A stretch of DNA of 64,000 nt. Origin: Bacillus sp. REN3. Its GTDB lineage: Bacteria; Bacillota; Bacilli; Bacillales; Cytobacillaceae. Under the pieces are notes generated by a model, which was not told where the DNA came from, did no database searches, and worked only from the letters and a program-made list of their open reading frames with translations. The position numbers were made by a program, and so were the translations under genes. This document shows positions 43,305-52,610 of this stretch, in pieces; position 1 is the first letter of the stretch, and every line of letters begins with the position of its first letter. The stretch is from assembly GCF_017912555.1 (NCBI RefSeq), contig NZ_JAERSD010000011.1, positions 1 through 64,000 on the forward strand, given 5' to 3'.

Positions 43305-43904
43305 ATGAAATTTCAAACTACTTTTCCTGAAAGAAATATGGAAGTACACAAAAAATTGATTGAACAGGAATGGATTCCTTTGAAGGAGCCAGGGAATTTT
43401 TTGAAATCATTCATCTATTCAATTCCTTTCATGGTAATCGCAGCGTATCTCTCCGCGGTAGTCATCTCTTTCATTTCGCCCTTTACATGGTCGGAAAAAG
43501 GCTTCGGGGAGGGTTCAATAACAATTGTGATCGAGGTTTCCGCGCTAATTTACCTTTTGATACTTGTGATTATTCATGAATGCCTGCATCTTATATTCAT
43601 CCCTAATTCTCAAAAAACTATTACAGGCATTACTTTTTTAGGTGTTTTTGTTGCAACCGAAGAGGAAATTTCAAGAACAAGGTACATACTGATTTCTGCA
43701 GCGCCCTACCTTATCCTTTCAATCGTTTCGCCTCTTATTCTTGGTTTCCTTGGCCTTCTGACAGTGCAGCTGAAGTTGCTGGCCATCCTGAATGCACTTG
43801 CATCGTCTATTGATTTGTTGAATCTCACTCTTGTTGCCAAACAAGTGCCAAGGGATGCAATTATAAAGAGCAATGGATGGCAAACATATTGGAAAAAGGG
43901 ATAA
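43305..43904 (+). CDS. DUF3267 family membrane protein with HExxH
   Basis: A 199-residue protein with about four membrane helices. IIHECLHLIFIP near residue 96 is an HExxH zinc-site motif (HECLH) in the context typical of DUF3267 proteins, which resemble site-2-type intramembrane metalloproteases. A later SIDLLNLTLVAKQVP provides the aspartate expected as the third ligand. No substrate is known. AAGGAGGAGG precedes the ATG. Confidence 0.85.
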   Translation: MKFQTTFPERNMEVHKKLIEQEWIPLKEPGNFLKSFIYSIPFMVIAAYLSAVVISFISPFTWSEKGFGEGSITIVIEVSALIYLLILVIIHECLHLIFIPNSQKTITGITFLGVFVATEEEISRTRYILISAAPYLILSIVSPLILGFLGLLTVQLKLLAILNALASSIDLLNLTLVAKQVPRDAIIKSNGWQTYWKKG

Positions 43905-44016
43905 TGGCTTTGGAGAATTTTTAGGGGAATCGTGAGGGTCATCAGCCAAAAAATAAGATGACACACAGTGGATAAAAGCAATGGAGGAAATCCTAATAAT
44001 AACCTGCTTTGACATT

Positions 44017-44048
44017 ACAAAAGGCGCTCCCGATAAAACGGAAACGCC
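44017..44048 (-). terminator. Terminator of the qox operon
   Basis: GGCGCTCCCG pairs with CGGAAACGCC (some mismatches/G-U in the middle); TTTTGT follows on the minus strand, 9 bases after qoxD. Confidence 0.82.
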
Positions 44049-44056
44049 TCTCGCTG

Positions 44057-44356
44057 TTAATGAGAATGTCCTGATGTCATTACCCAAATCGACCCTGCGA
44101 CAATGACAACTGCAAGGAATGCAGAATACAGGATGTTGATATTATTGACGACTTTGTTGCCGCCTTCGTTGATGTGCATGAACATGTAGAGCTGTATGGC
44201 GGCCTGGACAATTGCCAGGGACCCGATGAACCACATCACAGCCTTCACCGACAAGGAAGACTGGAGGGCAATCCAAGCCGCTCCGAGTGTTAAAACCAAT
44301 GACATAAAGAAACCAACTACATGGCTGATTGGGAAACCTTTTGAGTGTTTATCCAT
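44057..44356 (-). CDS. qoxD: Cytochrome aa3 quinol oxidase subunit IV
   Basis: A 99-residue membrane protein with three helices; HVVGFFMSLVLTLGAAWIAL and AAIQLYMFMHINEG match QoxD/CyoD subunits. It stabilises the quinol oxidase complex in the cytoplasmic membrane. Its ATG follows the qoxC stop by a single base, so it is translationally coupled. The last gene of the operon. Confidence 0.92.
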   Translation of the reverse strand: MDKHSKGFPISHVVGFFMSLVLTLGAAWIALQSSLSVKAVMWFIGSLAIVQAAIQLYMFMHINEGGNKVVNNINILYSAFLAVVIVAGSIWVMTSGHSH

Positions 44357-44962
44357 TTAAGACACCAACCCTGCTAAATATACGAATGTGAAAATGAAGA
44401 TCCATACAACGTCCAGGAAGTGCCAGTATAGTCCGAAAATAAAGGTCTTCCGTGCGGTTGTTGACGTCAGGCCACGCTGCAGCACCTGGATGATGAGCAG
44501 GATAGCCCAGCCGGTTCCAATAGAAACGTGCAGTCCGTGTGTTCCAAGTAAGACAAAGAAGCTTGAAAGAAATGCGCTTGTCTGCATAGTCGCACCCTGG
44601 TGGACATAATGGGCGAACTCGCGTATTTCCATGAAAAGGAATCCACCGCCTAGCAGCAGTGTGAAGGCAAGCCACATAAGCATACCCTTTATGTTGCTGC
44701 GGCGCATTTCGAATATTGAGATGCCCATTGTAAAACTGCTTGTCAGCAGAAGGAAAGTCATGATCATTACATCCCTTACCACAAACAAGTCTTGCTGTGT
44801 CGGTCCCCCTGCATAACGATTGCCGAGGACGCCATATACTCCGAACAGGGTGGCAAAAAGAACAATTTCAGCGCCGAGGAAAACCCAGAATCCAAGAATG
44901 TTCATCCTGTCCTGGTGCGTACGATATTCAAGCGGCAAGGCTGCGTTTGCTTTAGCTGACAT
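44357..44962 (-). CDS. qoxC: Cytochrome aa3 quinol oxidase subunit III
   Basis: A 201-residue subunit III with five membrane helices. NILGFWVFLGAEIVLFATLF and GTHGLHVSIGTGWAILLI are signature segments of this subunit. It overlaps the end of qoxB by 11 bases with GGGGTGA before its ATG. Confidence 0.95.
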   Translation of the reverse strand: MSAKANAALPLEYRTHQDRMNILGFWVFLGAEIVLFATLFGVYGVLGNRYAGGPTQQDLFVVRDVMIMTFLLLTSSFTMGISIFEMRRSNIKGMLMWLAFTLLLGGGFLFMEIREFAHYVHQGATMQTSAFLSSFFVLLGTHGLHVSIGTGWAILLIIQVLQRGLTSTTARKTFIFGLYWHFLDVVWIFIFTFVYLAGLVS

Positions 44963-46928
44963 GATTCTTCACCCCTTCTTTGCTGTTTCTCCATTTGCTT
45001 TCTATTGCACGGATTTCATCCTTTTTGACATGGAACCCTTCATCATAATCGAATGACCGGAAGGCGAGACCGGCGAAAATGCCGATGGCCGCTACAGCTG
45101 CAGCAACCGTCCATTCAAAGACGAGCAGGAAGCCTGCGATTCCGAAGACAAGACCCATATAAATAGGAATCCATGTGCTGCTTGGAAGGTGGATTTCCTC
45201 TATTTCCTCTTCACTCAATGGCTTGATCTCATCATTCTTTTTCATATGCCAGAATGCATCAAGCTTGTTTACCTCTGGCAGGGTAGCAAAATTATAATGC
45301 TGGACAGGTGATGCTGTTGCCCATTCAAGTGTACGTGCGTTCCAAGGGTCGTTCCCGATATTGCGCTCAGCATTCCGTGCGCTCCAATATATGTTATACA
45401 AGAAAGCCGCAAAGCCTGCAGCAAGGATGGCCGAACCGATGGCAGAAAGCAGCATTAGCGGGCCGAAGCCAGTTTCGGCAGAATAGGTGTAAGCCCGGCG
45501 TACCGCTCCGTCCAGACCAAGGAAGAACATTGGCATGAACGTAAGGTTAAAGCCGATCACAAACAACCAGAAATGCCATTTCCCGATTTTTTCGTTCAGC
45601 ATGAAGCCAAACATTTTTGGCCACCAGAAGTATAGCCCGGCGAAGATTGGGAAAACAACACCTGGAATGAGCGTATAATGGAAGTGCGCGACCAGGAACA
45701 ATGTATTGTGGTACTGATAGTCTGCCGCTGCCATTGCAAGCATGACTCCCGTAACACCGCCAATGACGAAGTTAGGGACGAAGGCAAGAGACCAGAGCAT
45801 GGCAGTCGAGAACTTTATCCGTCCTTTCCGCATTGTGAACAGCCAGTTGAAAACCTTCACGCCCGTTGGTATCGCGATTGCCATTGTAGTGATCGAGAAA
45901 AATGAGTTCGCCGCAGGGCTGTTGCCCATTGTGTAGAAATGGTGAACCCAAACAAGCATACTGAGAACCGAAATGGCAACGATCGATCCAACCATTGATT
46001 TATACCCATAAAGTGTTTTTCTGGCGAATGTCGAAATGATATCCGAAAGCATCCCGAATGCCGGAAGTACAACGATGTATACCTCAGGATGTCCCCAGAG
46101 CCAGAACAGGTTTGCCCAAAGCATATCCATACCGCCGCCGGATACGGTGAAGAAATGGGTTCCGAACGTGCGGTCAAAAGTCATCAGCGCAAGTGCGACA
46201 GTGAAAATCGGAAAGCTTGCAACAATGATGATGGATGTGATGAATGTTGTCCAGCTGAACATGGGCATTTTCAGCATGGTCATTCCTTTTGTCCTCATTT
46301 TCAAAATCGTTACGACGAAGTTGATTCCAGTCATCAGGGTACCGGCACCAGCAATCTGCAGGGAGACTGCGTAAAAGTTATTGCCGATTCCCGGGCTGAA
46401 TTCTTTCCCGGCCAGAGGGAAATAGGAGGTCCAGCCTGCGTCGGGAGAACCGCCGATGACAAAGGAAATATTGAACAGCATGGCGCCAGCAAATGTCAGC
46501 CAGAAGCTTAATGCGTTTAGCTGAGGGAATGCCACGTCACGGGCGCCAATCTGCAGCGGCACAACAAAGTTCATCAATCCGATCAAAAGTGGCATCGCAA
46601 CGAAGAGGATCATTATGACGCCGTGTGTCGTGAAAACTTCATTATAGTGCTGTGCATTCAAAAATCCATTTTCGGGAACGGCAGTCTGTCCCTTCATCAT
46701 CAAACCATCCATGCCGCCGCGGAAAAACATCACGACACCCATGAGGATATACATGATCCCGATTTTTTTATGGTCTACAGTAGTGAGCCAATCGGTCCAT
46801 AGCCATTTCCATTTCTTGAAATACGTAAGGGCAGCCACAATCCCGACTCCGGTCAGGGCGATGGCGATTTGCGAGGCGAAGATCAATGGATCGCCTGTAA
46901 CAAAAAATTCATCCCATTTAATGCCCAT
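44952..46928 (-). CDS. qoxB: Cytochrome aa3 quinol oxidase subunit I
   Basis: A 658-residue heme-copper oxidase catalytic subunit with about fourteen helices. The copper-B and heme ligands are visible in WGHPEVYIVVLPAFG (with the cross-linked His-Tyr pair), WVHHFYT and AHFHYTLIPG; FTTHGVIMILF holds an early low-spin heme ligand. It reduces oxygen with electrons from menaquinol and pumps protons. ATG 46928 is chosen rather than GTG 46937 because GGGGGTGA precedes it. It overlaps the qoxA end by 11 bases. Confidence 0.97.
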   Translation of the reverse strand: MGIKWDEFFVTGDPLIFASQIAIALTGVGIVAALTYFKKWKWLWTDWLTTVDHKKIGIMYILMGVVMFFRGGMDGLMMKGQTAVPENGFLNAQHYNEVFTTHGVIMILFVAMPLLIGLMNFVVPLQIGARDVAFPQLNALSFWLTFAGAMLFNISFVIGGSPDAGWTSYFPLAGKEFSPGIGNNFYAVSLQIAGAGTLMTGINFVVTILKMRTKGMTMLKMPMFSWTTFITSIIIVASFPIFTVALALMTFDRTFGTHFFTVSGGGMDMLWANLFWLWGHPEVYIVVLPAFGMLSDIISTFARKTLYGYKSMVGSIVAISVLSMLVWVHHFYTMGNSPAANSFFSITTMAIAIPTGVKVFNWLFTMRKGRIKFSTAMLWSLAFVPNFVIGGVTGVMLAMAAADYQYHNTLFLVAHFHYTLIPGVVFPIFAGLYFWWPKMFGFMLNEKIGKWHFWLFVIGFNLTFMPMFFLGLDGAVRRAYTYSAETGFGPLMLLSAIGSAILAAGFAAFLYNIYWSARNAERNIGNDPWNARTLEWATASPVQHYNFATLPEVNKLDAFWHMKKNDEIKPLSEEEIEEIHLPSSTWIPIYMGLVFGIAGFLLVFEWTVAAAVAAIGIFAGLAFRSFDYDEGFHVKKDEIRAIESKWRNSKEGVKNHVS

Positions 46929-47928
46929 TATGTTCACCCCCGTGCGATTCCTCCTGGTTCATGCCGTCTTGTTCGCCATGTCCAGTATTTTCATTGCTTC
47001 CATCTTTATTCTTGTAATTATTCTTGTCTTCAAAAATCTTGCCTGGCCATCCATGTCCGCGATCGTACATTTCAGGATTTGTGTAATTTTTTGAATGAGA
47101 ATCGGAATGGTCCACCCACTCCAGGTGTGTGTTCGAGAATGTCTTTCGGCCAAAGTGTGATGGCTCGAGCATTTTTTCATACTCTTTTTCGGTCATCTTA
47201 GGTGCTGTTTCCTTTACATCCTTCACCCATTGATCAAAATCTTCTTCTGTCTGCGCAAGGACTTCAAACTCCATGCCGGCATATCCCTGGCCGTTAAAGT
47301 TTGTATTGCGGCCGAGATAGGAACCAGGATTGTCAGCAACTAAGTATAACTGAGTTTCAGCTTTGGCCATTGTATACTTCTGTCCGCCTAGTGAAGGAAT
47401 CCAGAAGCTTTGCATCGTTCCTGCAGAAGTCAGCCTGAAGTCAATCGGCCTGTCCTCAGGGATGTTCACATAATTAATCGTTTCTATTCCTTGTTCCGGA
47501 TAGCTGAAAATCCACTTCCAGTCAGCTGATGTAACATGGATGACAAGCGGTTCCTTATCCTCATAACCTTTAGGTACTTCTTCTATTGCATAAATTGTCT
47601 TAATTGTAGGGATTGTCAATGCAATCACTATGATAATAGGGATAACAGTCCAAATAACCTCAATAACTGGATTGCCATGCTCTTCAGGAGGCTCATAATC
47701 CAGATTGTCCTTGCGTTCACGATATTTCCAGACGATGAACGCGAACAGCCCGAAGACCACTGCTATTATCAATAGCATGAGTACAATCGAGAAATTGATC
47801 AGTTCGAGAATTTGCCTCGCGATTGGTCCTTCAGGATTGAAGACGACCAGACTGTTCTCACAGCCGCTCAACAGTAAAACGGCTATGACCGAGGTGAGAG
47901 AAACCAACATGAGCTTGCCTCTTTTCAT
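46918..47928 (-). CDS. qoxA: Cytochrome aa3 quinol oxidase subunit II
   Basis: A 336-residue lipoprotein subunit II. The signal ends LLLSGCENS; two membrane helices follow, then a cupredoxin domain (ADWKWIFSYPEQGIETINYV). The CuA cysteine pair of cytochrome c oxidases is absent, which identifies a quinol oxidase. The C-terminus is a His/Glu/Asn-rich tail. ATG 47928 has GGAG 8 bases before it. First gene of the qoxABCD operon. Confidence 0.95.
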   Translation of the reverse strand: MKRGKLMLVSLTSVIAVLLLSGCENSLVVFNPEGPIARQILELINFSIVLMLLIIAVVFGLFAFIVWKYRERKDNLDYEPPEEHGNPVIEVIWTVIPIIIVIALTIPTIKTIYAIEEVPKGYEDKEPLVIHVTSADWKWIFSYPEQGIETINYVNIPEDRPIDFRLTSAGTMQSFWIPSLGGQKYTMAKAETQLYLVADNPGSYLGRNTNFNGQGYAGMEFEVLAQTEEDFDQWVKDVKETAPKMTEKEYEKMLEPSHFGRKTFSNTHLEWVDHSDSHSKNYTNPEMYDRGHGWPGKIFEDKNNYKNKDGSNENTGHGEQDGMNQEESHGGEHNGH

Positions 47929-47969
47929 CACTGCAACTCCTTTCAACCCTTAAAAGTGTTCATTTTATC

Positions 47970-47981
47970 ACAAAATTTTGT
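47970..47981. promoter_or_regulatory. Palindrome just upstream of qoxA
   Basis: ACAAAATTTTGT is a perfect 12-base palindrome about 42 bases before the qoxA start. The decamer TCACAAAATT occurs here and again at 47990. These are candidate regulator sites within the qox leader. Confidence 0.35.
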
Positions 47982-48052
47982 TCATTCGTTCACAAAATTG
48001 CCGTTCTGGTCCCCAGGATATAGGGAACACAGGGCAAACTTCATGCCGAATG

Positions 48053-48070
48053 GTGTGATAAAAATCACAC
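48053..48070. promoter_or_regulatory. FNR-like box upstream of qox
   Basis: GTGTGAT and ATCACAC are perfect complements around AAAA, giving TGTGA-N6-TCACA, the Bacillus Fnr consensus and close to a Rex site. It lies 125 bases before qoxA, where oxygen or redox control of the oxidase is expected. Confidence 0.6.
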
Positions 48071-48427
48071 TTGTTATGTTTGTAATGATTCTAACATAGA
48101 AATTGTGACACTTACGGGAGTGATTGTGAACATTTTATGAAAACAATTAATGTCATCTTGGTGAAAGTTTAACTGCGGGGCTTGACGTATTGATACTGCC
48201 CCATTTTTTAAAAAAGTGGGAAGTTATGTCGCTGCGGCTGCTGCTCTATCATTATCTTAAGATATTTAGTTTGGTTTAATATAAGGACGTAAGGGATTTA
48301 TTTCCAGTAAAAAGGAGTAATTGGATAGGAAGCCAAAAGGTGTATAAGTGTCTTTTGGAAGTTATGGTGAATAGTTCAATTATGGTACTTTAAGAGAAAA
48401 CAAATTTAATTGAAGGGGAGAGGTTTG
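48071..48427. other. Shared upstream region of qox and the esterase
   Basis: AT-rich non-coding sequence between the divergent qox operon and the esterase gene. Apart from the FNR-like box just before it, no clear element can be named. Confidence 0.4.
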
Positions 48428-49177
48428 ATGCAACAGTACGTGTCCATTGTACATAATGAGCAAGTATTAAGGGGAATGCAGCATCTTCCAGAAGGGAAAA
48501 AACTGCCTGCAGTTATCATGCTGCATGGCTTTACAGGCAGCAAGCTCGAACCGCATCGCTTCTTTTTAAAAATTTCACAGGAGCTGGAGAGAAAGGGCAT
48601 CGCCAGTTTTCGTTTCGATTTTCTTGGAAGCGGAGAAAGTGATGGTGACTTCGAGGATATGACAATCCTTAAAGAATTATCTGAAGCCAAGTCCATCCTT
48701 GAGTATGTTCATTCACACCCTTCCATCCATCCTGCTAGGGTATATTTACTTGGCTTTAGCATGGGAGGATTGGTCGCGAGTTTGCTTGCAGGGGAGCTAT
48801 CTGATGCCATAAGGAAGCTTGTCTTGCTCGCTCCTGCTGGCAATATGGCAAAAAAAGCAGATCTTCTGGGACAGAATTCACTGTATATAGAAGAGAAAAA
48901 AGCCTATGACATTGGCGGTAATCTCGTTGGCAGCAAATTTATCGAAGAATTAAAATCGATCAAAGTATGGGAGCGCGCATCCGGCTACAATGGAGAAGTT
49001 TTATTAATTCACGGTACGGAGGATCAGTCTGTCATGTATGGCGACTCTTTGGAATATATCGAAAAATGTTATGGCAAACGGGCAAGCCTTGTGCCAATAG
49101 AAGGTGCGGATCACACCTTCAATTCCTTTCGGTGGGAAAAGCAAGTAATCGATGCTGTCACTGGGTTTTTGAAATAG
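48428..49177 (+). CDS. Alpha/beta hydrolase, esterase-like
   Basis: A 249-residue serine hydrolase similar to cinnamoyl/feruloyl esterase-type proteins. IMLHGFTGSKLEPHRFF forms the oxyanion region, RFDFLGSGESDGDF is the conserved turn, GFSMGG holds the nucleophile near residue 107, HGTEDQSV the aspartate near 198 and EGADHTF the histidine near 228. No signal peptide. ATG 48428 follows GGGGAGAGG by 4 bases; an in-frame TTG at 48410 is less likely. Confidence 0.88.
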   Translation: MQQYVSIVHNEQVLRGMQHLPEGKKLPAVIMLHGFTGSKLEPHRFFLKISQELERKGIASFRFDFLGSGESDGDFEDMTILKELSEAKSILEYVHSHPSIHPARVYLLGFSMGGLVASLLAGELSDAIRKLVLLAPAGNMAKKADLLGQNSLYIEEKKAYDIGGNLVGSKFIEELKSIKVWERASGYNGEVLLIHGTEDQSVMYGDSLEYIEKCYGKRASLVPIEGADHTFNSFRWEKQVIDAVTGFLK

Positions 49178-49409
49178 TATATAGGCGAAGTCAACCAAAA
49201 AAGGGTGGCAGTGGACCCCCAAATCTAGGGGCCGGCCATTCAGCATAGAATTTGAACTGGGTTCAATCATTTCGACACGACCTACCACTCTGAATCTATT
49301 ATATTATTAGGAAACAGCCCTCTGGCAAAAGCGCGTTTGTGCTCTGCCCACTTAAAACGACACGATGGGTTTCAATGGCTTTGGTGTTATGTTAATATAG
49401 CATTAAAAT

Positions 49410-49423
49410 TGTAAGCGTTTCCA
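49410..49423. promoter_or_regulatory. cre site (CcpA operator)
   Basis: TGTAAGCGTTTCCA matches the catabolite-responsive element pattern WTGNAANCGNWNNCW, with the central CG and flanking A/T runs. It lies 148 bases before the small gene and about 470 before adhE, suggesting carbon catabolite control of that region. The rest of the 49178-49570 gap is AT-rich and without a gene. Confidence 0.7.
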
Positions 49424-49570
49424 TATATTTCTTCATCTTTTTTATATATCATAGATAAAACGAAGGATAACTGCTTATAAAATAATTCATAACATGTTCA
49501 ACATTTCACATACTGTTATTCTTTTTATATGATAATCTTTAATTAGAAAAAGGAATAGGGAGTGAGTGAA

Positions 49571-49798
49571 ATGATTTACTGCGAATTCAAACCTTTCTCC
49601 ACTGATACTGAGACATACACCCAGGAAATTTTTGAAGAAATGGCAGGCGATCCGTTTGAAGCAATGATGTTCAAGGATGATGCAAACATCCCAGCCTACA
49701 TTTGGACAGTGAACTACGTCATTATTGTCAAAAGGTGCTCCAAGTACATTACAGACCTTTCTTTTGAAAAGATTCCGAGAAACCCTGTCTGCGAATGA
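49571..49798 (+). CDS. Small protein upstream of adhE (75 aa)
   Basis: A 75-residue acidic soluble protein beginning MIYCEFKPFSTDTETYTQEI and ending KIPRNPVCE. It contains three cysteines and no membrane segment. ATG 49571 is used with GGGAG 8 bases before it; the in-frame GTG 49562 overlaps that site. I do not recognise a family. It lies between the cre site and the Rex-like box of adhE, so it may be expressed with adhE or act independently. Confidence 0.55.
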   Translation: MIYCEFKPFSTDTETYTQEIFEEMAGDPFEAMMFKDDANIPAYIWTVNYVIIVKRCSKYITDLSFEKIPRNPVCE

Positions 49799-49811
49799 TT
49801 TTTAGTTTATT

Positions 49812-49829
49812 ATGTGAAATTATTCACAT
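49812..49829. promoter_or_regulatory. Rex operator upstream of adhE
   Basis: ATGTGAA and TTCACAT are perfect complements around ATTA, matching the Rex consensus TTGTGAA-N4-TTCACAA except at the outermost base. It lies 67 bases before the adhE start. Rex represses fermentation genes when NADH/NAD is low. Confidence 0.85.
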
Positions 49830-49895
49830 GTTGTATTCGAAATGTGTGTACTAAAAAAATCAGACCTGTCATGTGGGTCAGTGGAGGTCAGGAGA

Positions 49896-52499
49896 ATGGG
49901 AACAAGCGAAAAAATCGTAAAGGATACTCATGAAGTTGCAGAAATGGTGGATGGCATTGTCAAGAAGGGAATCAGCGCACTATCAATGATGCGGGAGCTT
50001 GACCAGGAAAGCATCGATGTAATCGTAAAAGAAATGGCATTAGCAGGACTTGACCAGCATATGCCCCTGGCGAAAATGGCTGTTGAAGAAACGAAACGTG
50101 GTGTATATGAAGACAAAATCATCAAGAATATGTTTGCGACTGAATATGTGTACCATAATATTAAATATGACAAAACAGCTGGAATCATCGAGGAGAATGA
50201 ACATGAAGGAATCTTAACGATTGCTGAACCTGTTGGGGTCATTGCCGGGGTGACGCCGGTTACCAACCCTACATCAACAACCATATTCAAAGCGTTGATA
50301 TCCATAAAGACTCGGAACCCGATCATTTTCGCTTTCCATCCTTCGGCACAAAGATGCAGCAGCGAGGCAGCTAGAATCCTTCGCGATGCAGCCATCAAGG
50401 CAGGAGCCCCTGCCGATTGCATCCAGTGGATCGAAAAGCCTTCCCTGGAAGCAACACAGGCACTGATGAACCATCCGCAAATATCTCTGATCCTGGCAAC
50501 GGGCGGATCTGGCATGGTCAAGTCAGCATACAGCTCGGGAAAACCTGCCCTTGGCGTTGGTCCGGGTAACGTTCCTTGTTACATCGAGCGGACTGCGAAT
50601 GTCAAACGAGCGGTAAACGACCTGATTTTATCGAAAACATTCGATAACGGGATGATCTGTGCATCTGAACAAGCCGTTATTATTGATAAAGAGATCTATT
50701 ATGATGTTAAAACAGAATTGATTGATAACAATTGTTACTTTTTAAATGATGTGGAACGAGAAAAGGTAGAAAAACTTGTAATCAATGAACATTCCTGTGC
50801 TGTGAACGCAGATATTGTCGGAATGCCGGCCTTCAAAATAGCGGAGATGGCGGGTGTCACTGTACCCGAAGATACTAAAATCCTTGTTGCTGAGTTGAAG
50901 GGAGTCGGGCCGCAATATCCACTATCAAGGGAGAAATTAAGTCCTGTCCTTGCATGCTATAAGGTGAATGGAACCGAAGAAGGATTGAAGCGCGCGGAAG
51001 AAATGCTTGAGTTCGGCGGACTTGGCCACTCTGCCGTCATCCATTCGACAAGTGATGATGTGATCAAAGCATTCGGTCTGAGGATGAAAGCGGGAAGAGT
51101 CATCGTGAATGCCCCATCATCCCAGGGTGCTATTGGCGATATTTACAATGCATATCTGCCTTCGCTGACGCTAGGCTGCGGAACGTATGGAGGGAACTCG
51201 GTTTCAACGAATGTGGGTACAATCAACTTGATCAACATTAAAAAGGTGGCGAGAAGGAATGTGAATATGCAGTGGTTCAAGGTTCCCCCTAAAATCTATT
51301 TTGAAAAAAATTCAACACAGTATCTTGCGAAAATGCCGAATATTTCCAAAGCTTTCATTGTCACAGATCCAGGGATGGTAAAGCTCGGATATGTTGACCG
51401 GGTTCTCTATCACCTAAGGAAGCGGCCAGATTATGTACACTGTGAAATTTTCTCCGAGGTAGAGCCTGACCCATCCATTGAAACCGTGATGAAAGGGGCG
51501 GAAATGATGAATAGTTTCCATCCTGATGTCATCATCGCGCTTGGAGGCGGCTCAGCGATGGATGCAGCAAAAGGGATGTGGCTTTTCTACGAATATCCCG
51601 ATGCTGACTTCCATGGTTTGAAGCAAAAATTCCTGGATATCCGGAAGAGGATCGTCAAATATCCGCACCTTGGCCGCAAAGCACAATTCGTTGCGATTCC
51701 AACAACGTCAGGTACTGGGTCCGAGGTAACCTCTTTCTCCGTCATAACGGACAAAAAAGCAAATATCAAATATCCGCTGGCGGACTATGAACTGACTCCT
51801 GATGTAGCCATCGTCGACCCGCAGTTCGTCATGACAGTGCCAAAACACGTTACAGCGGATACCGGAATGGACGTACTGACGCATGCAATTGAAGCCTACG
51901 TAAGCTGCATGGCCAATGATTATACTGACGGCCTTGCCATCAAGGCGATCCAGCTGGTGTTCGAGTACCTTCCAAGGGCATACCGCAATGGGAATGATGA
52001 GGTTGCACGCGAAAAAATCCATAATGCCTCAACGATAGCCGGAATGGCGTTCGCCAATGCCTTCCTTGGGATCAACCACAGTCTGGCGCATAAGCTTGGT
52101 GCAGAATTCCATATCGCTCATGGCCGTTCCAATACGATCCTGTTGCCGCACGTCATCCGATATAACGCGTTGAAGCCAACAAAGTTCACTGCTTTTCCTA
52201 AATACGAAAGCTTTGTTGCCGACCAGCGCTATGCGGAAATCGCGAGAATCCTTGGCTTGCCTGCCCGTACCACAGAAGAGGGAGTTGAGAGCCTTGTCCA
52301 GGCGATCATCAAGCTTGCGAAGGAAATGGATATTCCAATGAGCATCGAAGCCAATGGTGTTGACAAAGAATCATTCGAGGCAAAAGTCGACTTGCTTGCG
52401 GAACGTGCATTCGAAGATCAGTGCACAACCGCAAACCCTAAGCTTCCGCTAGTGTCTGAGCTTGCCGAAATTTACAGGCTCGCTTATAAGGGAATCTAA
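49896..52499 (+). CDS. adhE: Bifunctional acetaldehyde-CoA/alcohol dehydrogenase
   Basis: An 867-residue fusion enzyme of standard length. Residues 1-440 are the CoA-acylating aldehyde dehydrogenase (VGVIAGVTPVTNPTSTTIFK; catalytic cysteine in DNGMICASEQ near 252). Residues 455-867 are the iron-dependent alcohol dehydrogenase (ALGGGSAMDAAKGMW; metal histidines in NHSLAHKLGAEFHIAHGRSN). It turns acetyl-CoA to ethanol and regenerates NAD during fermentation. ATG 49896 has AGGAGA directly before it. Rex and cre sites upstream suggest control by redox state and carbon supply. Confidence 0.97.
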   Translation: MGTSEKIVKDTHEVAEMVDGIVKKGISALSMMRELDQESIDVIVKEMALAGLDQHMPLAKMAVEETKRGVYEDKIIKNMFATEYVYHNIKYDKTAGIIEENEHEGILTIAEPVGVIAGVTPVTNPTSTTIFKALISIKTRNPIIFAFHPSAQRCSSEAARILRDAAIKAGAPADCIQWIEKPSLEATQALMNHPQISLILATGGSGMVKSAYSSGKPALGVGPGNVPCYIERTANVKRAVNDLILSKTFDNGMICASEQAVIIDKEIYYDVKTELIDNNCYFLNDVEREKVEKLVINEHSCAVNADIVGMPAFKIAEMAGVTVPEDTKILVAELKGVGPQYPLSREKLSPVLACYKVNGTEEGLKRAEEMLEFGGLGHSAVIHSTSDDVIKAFGLRMKAGRVIVNAPSSQGAIGDIYNAYLPSLTLGCGTYGGNSVSTNVGTINLINIKKVARRNVNMQWFKVPPKIYFEKNSTQYLAKMPNISKAFIVTDPGMVKLGYVDRVLYHLRKRPDYVHCEIFSEVEPDPSIETVMKGAEMMNSFHPDVIIALGGGSAMDAAKGMWLFYEYPDADFHGLKQKFLDIRKRIVKYPHLGRKAQFVAIPTTSGTGSEVTSFSVITDKKANIKYPLADYELTPDVAIVDPQFVMTVPKHVTADTGMDVLTHAIEAYVSCMANDYTDGLAIKAIQLVFEYLPRAYRNGNDEVAREKIHNASTIAGMAFANAFLGINHSLAHKLGAEFHIAHGRSNTILLPHVIRYNALKPTKFTAFPKYESFVADQRYAEIARILGLPARTTEEGVESLVQAIIKLAKEMDIPMSIEANGVDKESFEAKVDLLAERAFEDQCTTANPKLPLVSELAEIYRLAYKGI

Positions 52500-52504
52500 C
52501 GGTA

Positions 52505-52537
52505 AAGCACCAGCCATACGTGATGGCTGGTGCTTTT
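52505..52537 (+). terminator. Terminator of adhE
   Basis: AAGCACCAGCCAT and ATGGCTGGTGCTT pair around 5 bases and are followed by TTTG TTT. Confidence 0.93.
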
Positions 52538-52610
52538 GTTTATTTGGTCAAGAGAAAGGAGTTGTCAAACGATATAATTTATCCGAAAAAAAGGAGCTTG
52601 CCATTGTTAA

